From: Strongylocentrotus purpuratus
Taxonomy: Eukaryota; Echinodermata; Echinoidea; Camarodonta; Strongylocentrotidae
Direction of reading: 5' to 3'
Assembly: GCF_000002235.5 (NCBI RefSeq)
Contig: NW_022145609.1
Coordinates: 34,356,630 to 34,420,629 of the forward strand
Length of the DNA: 64,000 nt
Shown: positions 45,501 through 58,900 of the stretch, in pieces
How positions within the stretch are numbered: position 1 is the first letter of the stretch
How the letters are laid out: each line of letters begins with the position of its first letter
The notes under the pieces: generated by a model
Databases searched by the model: none
What the model was told of the DNA's origin: nothing
Seen by the model: the letters and a program-made list of their open reading frames with translations, nothing else
Made by a program: the position numbers and the translations under genes

Positions 45501-48500
45501 AACATGATAACCTCCCCTGCCCCCCCCCCCCACCTACACACAGATGTAATCACATTTTAGCTGGTGGTAAAAGGGTGTTGTGAACCCACATCACACAGCT
45601 CTCTGCACTCTTCTCAAACATGACCCCCCCCCCCCCCTTCACCCAGGTATAATCTTATATCAGCTGGTGGTAAAAGGGTGTTGTGAACCCACATCACACA
45701 GCTATCTGCACTGTTCTCAAACATGACAACCACCCCCTGCCTCCTCCCCCCCCCCCCCTACACACAGATGTAATCACATTTCAGCTGGTGGTAAAAGGGT
45801 GTTGTAAACCCAAATCACACAGCTCTCTGCACTCTTTTCAAATGTGACAACCTCCTTCTGCCTACCACCCCCCCTCTCTACACACAGATGTAAATATATT
45901 TCAGCTGGTGGTTAAAGGGTGTTGTGAACCCACATCACACAGCTCTCTGCACTCTTCTCAAACATGATAACGTCCCCCTGCCTCCCCCTACACAGAGGTG
46001 TCATCATATATCAGCTGGTGGTAAAAGGGTGTTGTGAACCCACATCACACAGCTCTCTGCAATCTACTCAAACATGACCCCCCCCCCTACACACAGGTGT
46101 AATCTTATATCAGCTGGTGGTAAAAGGGTGTTGTGAACCCAAATCACACAGCTATCTGCACTGTTCTCAAACATGACAACCTCCCCCTGCCTCCCCCCCC
46201 CCCCTACACACAGATGTAATCACATTTCAGCTGGTGGTAAAAGGGTGTTGTGAACCCAATCACACAGCTCTCTGCACTCTTTTCAAATGTGACAACCTCC
46301 TTCTGCCTACCACCCCCCCCCCCTCTCTCTACACACAGATGTAAATATATTTCAGCTGGTGGTTAAAGGGTGCTGTGAACCCACATCACACAGCTATCTG
46401 CACTGTTCTCAAACATGACAACCTCCCCCTGCCTCCCCCCCCCCCCCCTACACATAGATGTGATCACATTTTAGCTGTGGTAAAAGGGTGTTGTGAACCC
46501 ACATCACACAGCTATCTGCACTGTTCTCAAACATGACAACTCCCCCCTTCCTCCCCCCCCCTAATCTTATATCAGCCCATACACACAGGTGTAATCTTAT
46601 ATCAGCTGGTGGTAAAAGGGTGCTGTGAACCCACATCACACAGCTATCTGCACTGTTCTCAACATGACAACCTCCCCCTGCCTCCCCCCTAAACAAGTTG
46701 TCATCATATATCAGCTGGTGGTAAAAGGTGTTGTGAACCTACTTCACACAGCTATCTGCACTCTTCTCAAACATGACAACCTCCCCCTGCCTCCACCCCC
46801 CCCCCTACACACAGATGTCATCATATTTCAGCTGGTGGTAAAAGGGTGTTGTGACCCCACATCACACAGTTCTCAGCACTCTTCTCAAAGATGACAACCC
46901 ACCCCCCTCCCCTACACACAGGTGTAAATATATTTCAGCTGGTGGTTAAGGGTGTTGTGAACCCACATCACACAGTTATCTGCACTCTTTTTCAATGTGA
47001 CAACCTCCCCCTGCCTACCACCCCCCCCCCCCCTCTCTACACACAGATGTAAATATATTTCAGCTGGTGGTTAAAGGGTGTTGTGAACCCACATCACACA
47101 GCTATCTGCACTGTTCTCAAACATGACAACCTCCCCCAGTCTCCCCCCCCCCCTAAACAGAGTTGTCATCATATATCAGCTGGTGGTAAAAGGGTGTTTG
47201 TGAACCCAAATCACACAGCTCTCTGTACTCTTCTCAACATGACAACCCCCCCCCCCTACCCACAGGTGAAATCTTTTATCAGCTGGCGGTAAAAGCGTCT
47301 CTCAAAAATGACAACTTCCCCCTGCCCCCCCCCCCCCCCCAACCACAAAGAGGTGTAAACTTATATCAGCTGATGGTAAAAGGGTGTTGTGAACCCACAT
47401 TACACATCTATCTGCACTGTTCTCAAACATGACAACCTACCCCTGCCTCCCCCCCCCCCCCCTACACACAGATGTTTTCATATTTCAGCTGGTGGTAAAA
47501 GGGTGTTGTGAACCCACATCACACAGCTATCTGTACTGTTCTCAAACATGACAACCTCCCCCTGCCTCCCCCCTCCCTACACACAGATGTGATCACATTT
47601 TAGCTGGTGGTAAAAGGGTGTTTGTGAACTTACATCACACAGCTCTCTGCACTCTTCTCAAACATGACACCTCCCCCTGCCTCCCCCCCCCCCCCTACAC
47701 AGAGTATCATCATATATAAGCTGGTGGTAAAAGGGTGTTGTGAACCCACATCACACAGCTATCTCCACTGTTCTCAAACGTGACAACCTCCCCCTGCCTC
47801 CCCCCCCTAATCTTATATCAGCCCTACACACAGATGTTTACATATTTCAGCTGGTGGTAAAAGGGTGTTGTGAACCCACATCACATAGCTATCTGCACTG
47901 TTCTCAAACATGATAACCTCCCCCTGCCCCCCCCCCCCACCTACACACAGATGTATCACATTTTTAGCTGGTGGTAAAAGGGTGTTGTGAACCCACATCA
48001 CACAGCTCTCTGCACTCTTTCTCAACATGACCCCCCCCCCTTCACCCAGGTATAATCTTATATCAGCTGGTGGTAAAAGGGTGTTGTGAACCCACATCAC
48101 AATGCTATCTGCACTGTTCTCAAACATGACAACCTCCCCCTGCCTCCTCCCCCCCCCCTACACACAGATGTAATCACATTTCAGCTGGTGGTAAAAGGGT
48201 GTTGTAAACCCAAATGACACAGCTCTCTGCACTCTTTTCAAATGTGACAACCTCCTTCTGCCTACCACCCCCCCCTCTCTACACACAGATGTAAATATAT
48301 TTCAGCTGGTGGTTAAAGGGTGTTGTGAACCCACATCACACAGCTCTCTGCACTCTTCTCAAACATGATAACGTCCCCCTGCCTCCCCTACACAGAGGTG
48401 TCATCATATATCAGCTGGTGTTAAAAGGGTGTTGTGAACCCACATCACACAGCTCTCTGCAATCTACTCAAACATGACCCCCCACCCTACACACAGGTGT

Positions 48501-51500
48501 AATCTTATATCAGCTGGTGGTAAAAGGGTGTTGTGAACCCAAATCACACAGCTATCTGCACTGTTCTCAAACATGACAACCTCCCCCTGCCTCCCCCCCC
48601 CCCCCCTACACACAGATGTAATCACATTTCAGCTGGTGGTAAAAGGGTGTTGTGAACCCAATCACACAGCTCTCTGCACTCTTTTCAAATGTGACAACCT
48701 CCTTCTGCTACACCCCCCCTCTCTCTACACACAGATGTAAATATATTTCAGCTGGTGGTTAAAGGGTGCTGTGAACCCACATCACACAGCTATCTGCACT
48801 GTTCTCAAACATGACAACCTCCCCCTGCCTCCCCCCCCCCCCCCTACACATAGATGTGATCACATTTAGCTGGTGTAAAAGGGTGTTGTGAACCCACATC
48901 ACACAGCTATCTGCACTGTTCTCAAACATGACAACTTCCCCCTTCCTCCCCCCCCCCCTAATCTTAATCAGCCCCTACACACAGGTGTAATCTTATATCA
49001 GCTGGTGGTAAAAGGGTGCTGTGAACCCACATCACACAGCTATCTGCACTGTTCTCAACATGACAACCTCCCCCTGCCTCCCCCCTAAACAGAGTTGTCA
49101 TCATATATCAGCTGGTGGTAAAAGGGTGTTGTGAACCTACATCACACAGCTCTCTGTACTCTTCTCAAACATGACAACCCCCCCCCCCCTACCCACAGGT
49201 GAAATCTTTTATCAGCTGGCGGTAAAAGCGTCTTCTCAAAATGACAACTTCCCCCTGCCCCCCCCCCCCAACAAAGAGGTGTAAACTTATATCAGCTGGT
49301 GGTAAAAGGGTGTTGTGAACCCACTTCACACAGCTATCTGCACTCTTCTCAAACATGACAACCTCCCCCTGCCTCCACCCCCCCCCCCCTAGACACAGAT
49401 GTCATCATATTTCAGCTGGTGGTAAAAGGGTGTTGTGAACCCACATCACAAAGCTCTCAGCACTCTTCTCAAAGATGACAACCCCATCCCCCTCCCCTAC
49501 ACACAGGTGTAAATATATTTCAGCTGGTGGTTAAAGGGTGTTGTGAACCCACATCACACAGCTATCTGCACTCTTTCAATGTGACAACCTCCCCCTGCCT
49601 ACCCCCCCCCCTCTCTCTACCACAGATGTAAATATATTTCAGCTGGTGGTTAAGGGTGTTGTAAACCCACATCACACAGCTATCTGCACTGTTCTCAAAC
49701 ATGACAACCTCCCCTCCTGCTCCCCCCTAAACAGAGTTGTCATCATATATCAGCTGGTGGTAAAGGGTGTTGTGAACCCACATCACACAGCTCTCTGTAC
49801 TCTTCTCAAACATGACAACCCCCCCCCCCTTGCCTCCCCCCTACACAGAGTAGTCATCATATATCAGCTGGTGGTAAAAGGGTGTTGTGAACCACATCAC
49901 CAGCTATCTCCACTGTTCTCAAACGTGACAACCTCCCCCTGCCCCCCCCCCCCCCCTAATCATATCAGCCCCTACACACAGATGTTTACATATTTCAGCT
50001 GGTGGTAAAAGTGTGTTGTGAACCCACATCACACAGCTATCTGCACTGTTCTCAACATGATAACCTCCCCCTGCCCCCCCCCCCCCACCTACACACAGAT
50101 GTAATCACATTTTAGCTGGTGGTAAAAGGGTGTTGTGAACCCACATCACACAGCTATCTGTACTGTTCTCAACATGACAACCTCCCCCTGCCTCCCCCCC
50201 CCCCCCTACACACAGATGTGATCACATTTTAGCTGGTGGTAAAGGGTGTTGTGAACCACATCACACAGCTCTCTGCACTCTTCTCACATGACAACCTCCC
50301 CCTGCCTCCCCCCCCCCCCCTCACAGAGTAGTCATCATATATCAGCTGGTGGTAAAGGGTGTTGTGAACCCACATCACACAGCTATCTCCACTGTTCTCA
50401 AACGTGACAACCTCCCCCTGCCTCCCCCCCCCCCCTAATCTTATATCAGCCCCTACACACAGATGTTTACATATTCAGCTGGTGGTAAAAGGGTGTTGTG
50501 AACCCACATCACACAGCTATCTGCACTGTTCCCAACATGATAACCTCCCCCTGCCCCCCCCCCCCTACACACAGATGTAATCACATTTTAGCTGGTGGTA
50601 AAAGGGTGTTGTGAACCCACATCACACAGCTCTCTGCACTCTTCTCAAACATGACCCCCCCCCCCTTCACACCAGGTATAATCTTATATCAGCTGGTGGT
50701 AAAAGGTGTTGTGAACCCCATCACACAGCTATCTGCACTGTTCTCAAACATGACAACCACCCCCTGCCTCCTCCCCCCCCCCCCTACACACAGATGTAAT
50801 CACATTTCAGCTGGTGGTAAAAGGGTGTTGTAAACCCAAATCACACAGCTCTCTGCACTCTTTTCAAATGTGACAACCTCCTTCTGCCTCCACCCCCCCC
50901 CTCTCTACACACAGATGTAAATATTTCAGCTGGTGGTTAAAAGGTGTTGTGAACCCACATCACACAGCTCTCTGCACTCTTCTCAAACATGATAACGTCC
51001 CCCTGCCTCCCCCCTACACAGAGGTGTCATCATATATCAGCTGGTGGTAAAAGGGTGTTGTGAACCCACATCACACAGCTCTCTGCAATCTACTCAAACA
51101 TGACCCCCCACCCTACACACAGGTGTAATCTTATATCAGCTGGTGTAAAAGGGTGTTGTGAACCCAAATCACACAGCTATCTGCACTGTTCTCAACATGA
51201 CAACCTCCCCCTGCCCCCCCCCCCCTACACACAGATGTAATCACATTTCAGCTGGTGGTAAAAGGGTGTTTGTGAACCCAAATCACACAGCTCTCTGCAC
51301 TCTTTTCAAATGTGACACCTCCTTCCTGCCTACCACCCCCCCCCCCCCTCTCTCTACACACAGATGTAAATATATTTCAGCTGGTGGTTAAAGGGTGCTG
51401 TGAACCACATCACACAGCTATCTGCACTGTTCTCAACATGACAACCTCCCCCTGCCTCCCCTCCCCCCCCCCCCCTACACATAGATGTGATCACATTTTA

Positions 51501-52450
51501 GCTGGTGGTAAAGGGTGTTGTGAACCCACATCACACAGCTATCTGCACTGTTCTCAAACATGACAACTCCCCCTTCCTCCCCCCCCCCCTAATCTTATAT
51601 CAGCCATACACACCAGGTGTAATCTTATATCCTGGTGGTAAAAGGGTGCTGTGAACCCACATCACACAGCTATCTGCACTGTTTCTCAAACATGACAACC
51701 TCCCCCTGCCTCCCCCTAAACAGAGTTGTCATCATATATCAGCTGGTGGTAAAAGGGTGTTGTGAACCTACTCACACAGCTATCTGCACTCTTCTCAAAC
51801 ATGACAACCTCCCCCTGCCTCCACCCCCCCCCCTACACACAGATGTCATCATATTTCAGCTGGTGGTAAAAGGTGTTGTGACCCCACATCACACAGCTCT
51901 CAGCACTCTTCTCAAAGATGACAACCCCCCCCCCTCCCTACACACAGGTGTAAATATATTTCAGCTGGTGGTTAAAGGGTGTTGTGAACCCACATCACAC
52001 AGTTATCTGCACTCTTTTCAAATGTGACAACCTCCCCTGCCTACCACCCCCCCCCCCTCTCTACACACAGATGTAAATATATTTCAGCTGGTGGTTAAAG
52101 GGTGTTGTGAACCCACATCACACAGCTATCTGCACTGTTCTCAAACATGACAACCTCCCCCAGTCTCCTCCCCCCCCCCCCCCCTAAACAGATTGTCATC
52201 ATATATCAGCTGGTGGTAAAAGGGTGTTGTGAACCCAAATCACACAGCTCTCTGTACTCTTCTCAAACATGACAACCCCCCCCCCCCCCTACCCCAGGTG
52301 AAATCTTTTATCAGCTGGCGGTAAAAGCGTCTCTCAAAATGACAAACTTCCCCTGCCCCCCCCCCCCCACCAACAAAGAGGTGTAAACTTATATCAGCTG
52401 ATGGTAAAGGGTGTTGTGAACCCACATTACACATCTATCTGCACTGTTCT
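42600..52450. repeat. Higher-order repeat of satellite 1, ~2.4-2.6 kb, about four copies
   Basis: The marker variant GATAACGTCCCC occurs at 43560, 45966, 48367 and 50991 (spacing about 2406, 2401 and 2624). The TTCACCC/TTCACACC-AGGTATAATC variant recurs with the same rhythm near 43228, 45638, 48040 and 50664. Confidence 0.8.
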
Positions 52451-52489
52451 CAAACATGACAACCTACCCCTGCCTCCCCCCCCCCCCCC

Positions 52490-52989
52490 NNNNNNNNNNN
52501 NNNNNNNNNNNNNNNNNNNNNNNNNNNNNNNNNNNNNNNNNNNNNNNNNNNNNNNNNNNNNNNNNNNNNNNNNNNNNNNNNNNNNNNNNNNNNNNNNNNN
52601 NNNNNNNNNNNNNNNNNNNNNNNNNNNNNNNNNNNNNNNNNNNNNNNNNNNNNNNNNNNNNNNNNNNNNNNNNNNNNNNNNNNNNNNNNNNNNNNNNNNN
52701 NNNNNNNNNNNNNNNNNNNNNNNNNNNNNNNNNNNNNNNNNNNNNNNNNNNNNNNNNNNNNNNNNNNNNNNNNNNNNNNNNNNNNNNNNNNNNNNNNNNN
52801 NNNNNNNNNNNNNNNNNNNNNNNNNNNNNNNNNNNNNNNNNNNNNNNNNNNNNNNNNNNNNNNNNNNNNNNNNNNNNNNNNNNNNNNNNNNNNNNNNNNN
52901 NNNNNNNNNNNNNNNNNNNNNNNNNNNNNNNNNNNNNNNNNNNNNNNNNNNNNNNNNNNNNNNNNNNNNNNNNNNNNNNNNNNNNNNNN
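52490..52989. other. Assembly gap, exactly 500 N
   Basis: A round-number gap joins satellite 1 to satellite 2; its real size is probably unknown. Translations made through it are meaningless. Confidence 0.99.
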
Positions 52990-55900
52990 GCGCAATCCAA
53001 AAGAAAACGATTAAATCGCGTATATACTGTCATTTTGCGCTATAAAGAGCCATTTGAAGCATGTTTTACATTTGCAAAAATCTTTCTTAAAAAGCAAGCC
53101 ATGGACTTCTAAGAGGTATCATTATGTTGCGCTTGAGCTTCTTCTTTCTGTTCTTGACATCGGTTTATTCTCTCATCATTATTTCTTGCGCAATCCAAAG
53201 AAACACAATTAATCGCGTAATACTGTCATTTTGCGCTATAAGAGCCATTTGAAGCATGTTTTACATTGCAAATATCTTTTAAAAGAAAGCCATAGACGTC
53301 TAAGAGGTATCATTATGTTGCGCTTGAGCTTCTCTTTCTGTTTTCTTGACATCGGTTTAATCTTTCTCTATCATTATTTCTTGCGCAATCCAAAGAAAAC
53401 GATTAAATCGCGTATATACTGTCATTTTGCGCTATAAAAGAGCCATTTGAAGCATGTTTTACATTTGCAAATATCTTTCTTAAAACGAAAGCCATAGACT
53501 TCTAAGAGGTATCATTATGTTGCGCTTGAGCTTCTCTTTCTGTTCTTGACATCGGTTTTTATCTCTCTCATCATTATTTCTTGCGCAATCGAAAGAAAAC
53601 GATTAAATCGCGTATATACTGTCATTTTGCGCTATAAAAGAGCCATTTGAAGCATGTTTTACATTTGCAAATATCTTTCTTAAAACGAAAGCATAGACTT
53701 CTAAGAGGTATCATTATGTTGCGCTTGAGCTTCTCTTTCTGTTCTTGACATCGGTTTTATCTCTCTCATCATTATTTCTTGCGCAATCCAAGAAAACGAT
53801 TAAATCGCGTATATACTGTCATTTTGCGCTATAAAAGAGCCATTTGAAGCATGTTTTACATTTGCAAATATCTTTCTTAAAAGAAAGCCATGGACTTCTA
53901 AGAGGTATCATTATGTTGCGCTTGAGCTTCTCTTTCTGTTCTTGACATCGGTTTATCTCTCTCATCATTATTTCTTGCGCAATCCAAAGAAAACGATTAA
54001 ATCGCGTATATACTGTCATTTTGCGCTATAAAAAGCCATTTGAAGCATGTTTTACATTTGCAATATCTTTCTTAAAAAGAAAGCCATGGACTTCTAAGAG
54101 GTATCATTATTTGCGCTTGAGCTTCTCTTTCTGTTCTTGACATCGGTTTATCTCTCTCATCATTATTTCTTGCGCAATCCAAAGAAAACGATTAAATCGC
54201 GTATATACTGTCATTTTGCGCTATAAAAGAGCCTTTTGAAGCATGTTTTACATTTGCAAATATCTTTCTTAAAAGAAAGCCATAGACTTCTAAGAGGTAT
54301 CATTATGTTGCGCTTGAGCTTCTCTTTCTGTTCTTGACATCGGTTTATCTCTCTCATCATTATTTCTTGCGCAATCCAAAGAAAACGATTAAATCGCGTA
54401 TATACTGTCATTTTGCGCTATAAAGAGCCATTTGAAGCATGTTTTACATTTGCAAATATCTTTCTTAAAAGAAAGCCATACTTCTAAGAGGTATCATTAT
54501 GTTGCGCTTGAGCTTCTCTTTCTGTTCTTGACATCGGTTTATCTCTCTCATCATTATTTCTTGCGCAATCCAAAAAAACGATTAAATCGCGTATATACTG
54601 TCATTTTGCGCTATAAAGAGCCATTTGAAGCATGTTTTTACATTTGCAAATATCTTTCTTAAAAAGAAAGCCATAGACTTCTAAGAGGTATCATTATGTT
54701 GCGCTTGAGCTTCTCTTTCTGTTCTTGACATCGGTTTATCTCTCTCATCATTATTTCTTGCGCAATCCAAAGAAAACGATTAAATCGCGTATATACTGTC
54801 ATTTTGCGCTATAAAAGAGCCATTTGAAGCATGTTTTACATTTGCAAATATCTTTCTTAAAAAGAAAGCCATGGACTTCTAAGAGGTATCATTATGTTGC
54901 GCTTGAGCTTCTCTTTCTGTTCTTGACATCGGTTTATCTCTCTCATCATTATTTCTTGCGCAATCCGAAAGAAAACGATTAAATCGCGTATATACTGTCA
55001 TTTTGCGCTATAAAGAGAGCCATTTGAAGCATGTTTTACATTTGCAAATATCTTTCTTAAAAGAAAGCCATGGACTTCTAAGAGGTATCATTATGTTGCG
55101 CTTGAGCTTCTCTTTCTGTTCTTGACATCGGTTTATCTCTCTCATCATTATTTCTTGCGCAATCGAAAGAAAACGATTAAATCGCGTATATACTGTCATT
55201 TTGCGCTATAAAAGAGCCATTTGAAGCATGTTTTACATTTGCAAATATCTTTCTTAAAAAGAAAGCCATAGACTTCTAAGAGGTATCATTATGTTGCGCT
55301 TGAGCTTCTCTTTCTGTTCTTGACATCGGTTTATCTCTCTCATCATTATTTCTTGCGCAATCCAAAGAAAACGATTAAATCGCGTATATACTGTCATTTT
55401 GCGCTATAAAAGAGCCATTTGAAGCATGTTTTACATTTGCAAATATCTTTCTTAAAAAGAAAGCCATAGACTTCTAAGAGGTATCATTATGTTGCGCTTG
55501 AGCTTCTCTTTCTGTTCTTGACATCGGTTTATCTCTCTCATCATTATTTCTTGCGCAATCCAAAGAAAACGATTAAATCGCGTATATACTGTCATTTTGC
55601 GCTATAAAAGAGCCATTTGAAGCATGTTTTACATTTGCAAATATCTTTCTTAAAAAGAAAGCCATGGACTTCTAAGAGGTATCATTATGTTGCGCTTGAG
55701 CTTCTCTTTCTGTTCTTGACATCGGTTTATCTCTCTCATCATTATTTCTTGCGCAATCCAAAGAAAACGATTAAATCGCGTATATACTGTCATTTTGCGC
55801 TATAAAAGAGCCATTTGAAGCATGTTTTACATTTGCAAATATCTTTCTTAAAACGAAAGCCATAGACTTCTAAGAGGTATCATTATGTTGCGCTTGAGCT

Positions 55901-58900
55901 TCTCTTTCTGTTCTTGACATCGGTTTATCTCTCTCATCATTATTTCTTGCGCAATCCAAAGAAAACGATTAAATCGCGTATATACTGTCATTTTGCGCTA
56001 TAAAAGAGCCATTTGAAGCATGTTTTACATTTGCAAATATCTTTCTTAAAAAGAAAGCCATGGACTTCTAAGAGGTATCATTATGTTGCGCTTGAGCTTC
56101 TCTTTCTGTTCTTGACATCGGTTTATCTCTCTCATCATTATTTCTTGCGCAATCCAAAGAAAACGATTAAATCGCGTATATACTGTCATTTTGCGCTATA
56201 AAAGAGCCATTTGAAGCATGTTTTACATTTGCAAATATCTTTCTTAAAACGAAGCCATAGACTTCTAAGAGGTATCATTATGTTGCGCTTGAGCTTCTCT
56301 TTCTGTTCTTGACATCGGTTTATCTCTCTCATCATTATTTCTTGCGCAATCCAAAGAAAACGATTAAATCGCGTATATACTGTCATTTTGCGCTATAAAA
56401 GAGCCATTTGAAGCATGTTTTACATTTGCAAATATCTTTCTTAAAACGAAAGCCATAGACTTCTAAGAGGTATCATTATGTTGCGCTTGAGCTTCTCTTT
56501 CTGTTCTTGACATCGGTTTATCTCTCTCATCATTATTTCTTGCGCAATCCAAAGAAAACGATTAAATCGCGTATATACTGTCATTTTGCGCTATAAAAGA
56601 GCCATTTGAAGCATGTTTTACATTTGCAAATATCTTTCTTAAAACGAAAGCCATGGACTTCTAAGAGGTATCATTATGTTGCGCTTGAGCTTCTCTTTCT
56701 GTTCTTGACATCGGTTTATCTCTCTCATCATTATTTCTTGCGCAATCCAAAGAAAACGATTAAATCGCGTATATACTGTCATTTTGCGCTATAAAGAGCC
56801 ATTTGAAGCATGTTTTACATTTGCAAATATCTTTCTTAAAAGAAAGCCATAGACTTCTAAGAGGTATCATTATGTTGCGCTTGAGCTTCTCTTTCTGTTC
56901 TTGACATCGGTTATCTCTCTCTCATCATTATTTCTTGCGCAATCCAAAGAAAACGATTAAATCGCGTATATACTGTCATTTTGCGCTATAAAAGAGCCAT
57001 TTGAAGCATGTTTTACATTTGCAAATATCTTTCTTAAAAGAAAGCCATGGACTTCTAAGAGGTATCATTATGTTGCGCTTGAGCTTCTCTTTCTGTTCTT
57101 GACATCGGTTTATCTCTCTCATCATTATTTCTTGCGCAATCCAAGAAAACGATTAAATCGCGTATATACTGTCATTTTGCGCTATAAAAGAGCCATTTGA
57201 AGCATGTTTTACATTTGCAAATATCTTTCTTAAAAAAAAGCCATAGACTTCTAAGAGGTATCATTATGTTGCGCTTGAGCTTCTCTTTCTGTTCTTGACA
57301 TCGGTTTATCTCTCTCATCATTATTTCTTGCGCAATCCAAAGAAAACAATTAAATCGCGTATATACTGTCATTTTGCGCTATAAAAGAGCCATTTGAAGC
57401 ATGTTTTACATTTGCAAATATCTTTCTTAAAAAGAAAGCCATGGACTTCTAAGAGGTCATTATGTGCGCTGAGCTTCTCTTTCTGTTCTTGACATCGGTT
57501 TATCTCTCTCATCATTATTTCTTGCGCAATCCAAAGAAAACGATTAAATCGCGTATATACTGTCATTTTGCGCTATAAAAGAGCCATTTGAAGCATGTTT
57601 TACATTTGCAAATATCTTTCTTAAAAGAAAGCCATAGACTTCTAAGAGGTATCATTATGTTGCGCTTGAGCTTCTCTTTCTGTTCTTGACATCGGTTTAT
57701 CTCTCTCATCATTATTTCTTGCGCAATCCAAAGAAAACAATTAAATCGCGTATATACTGTCATTTTGCGCTATAAAAGAGCCATTTGAAGCATGTTTTAC
57801 ATTTGCAAATATCTTTCTTAAAAAGAAAGCCATAGACTTCTAAGAGGTATCATTATGTTGCGCTTGAGCTTCTCTTTCTGTTCTTGACATCGGTTTATCT
57901 CTCTCATCATTATTTCTTGCGCAATCCAAAGAAAACGATTAAATCGCGTATATACTGTCATTTTGCGCTATAAAAGAGCCATTTGAAGCATGTTTTACAT
58001 TTGCAAATATCTTTCTTAAAAAGAAAGCCATAGACTTCTAAGAGGTATCATTATGTTGCGCTTGAGCTTCTCTTTCTGTTCTTGACATCGGTTTATCTCT
58101 CTCATCATTATTTCTTGCGCAATCCAAAGAAAACGATTAAATCGCGTATATACTGTCATTTTGCGCTATAAAAGAGCCATTTGAAGCATGTTTTACATTT
58201 GCAAATATCTTTCTTAAAAAGAAAGCCATGGACTTCTAAGAGGTATCATTATGTTGCGCTTGAGCTTCTCTTTCTGTTCTTGACATCGGTTTATCTCTCT
58301 CATCATTATTTCTTGCGCAATCCAAAGAAAACGATTAAATCGCGTATATACTGTCATTTTGCGCTATAAAAGAGCCATTTGAAGCATGTTTTACATTTGC
58401 AAATATCTTTCTTAAAAAGAAAGCCATAGACTTCTAAGAGGTATCATTATGTTGCGCTTGAGCTTCTCTTTCTGTTCTTGACATCGGTTTATCTCTCTCA
58501 TCATTATTTCTTGCGCAATCCAAAGAAAACGATTAATCGCGTATATACTGTCATTTTGCGCTATAAAAGAGCCATTTGAAGCATGTTTTACATTTGCAAA
58601 TATCTTTCTTAAAAAGGAAGCCATAGACTTCTAAGAGGTATCATTATGTTGCGCTTGAGCTTCTCTTTCTGTTCTTGACATCGGTTTATCTCTCTCATCA
58701 TTATTTCTTGCGCAATCCAAAGAAAACGATTAAATCGCGTATATACTGTCATTTTGCGCTATAAAAAGCCATTTGAAGCATGTTTTACATTTGCAAATAT
58801 CTTTCTTAAAAAGAAAGCCATAGACTTCTAAGAGGTATCATTATGTTGCGCTTGAGCTTCTCTTTCTGTTCTTGACATCGGTTTATCTCTCTCATCATTA

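Larger units (their letters stand above)
31025..52489. repeat. Satellite 1: C-rich tandem array, ~113-bp monomer, ~190 copies
   Basis: The monomer runs ACACACAGATGTAATCACAT, TTCAGCTGGTGGTAAAAGGG, TGTTGTGAACCCACATCACA, CAGCTATCTGCACTGTTCTC, AAACATGACAACCTCCCCCT, GCCTCC and a run of 6-20 C. Variants include a form with an added TAATCTTATATCAGCCCC block, a short form with CAGGTGAAATCTTTTATCAG that lacks the middle third, and a TCTCTACACACAG form. The strands are strongly asymmetric (C-rich plus strand). All ORFs across it, on either strand, are satellite translations. The array runs into the assembly gap, so its true length is unknown. Confidence 0.97.

Noticed and set aside
31025-52489. Many 60-130-aa ORFs with NPHHTA/CEPTSH or MFENSADSCVMWVH motifs
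   Set aside because: They follow the ~113-bp satellite monomer on each strand and break at C-run length changes; no gene.
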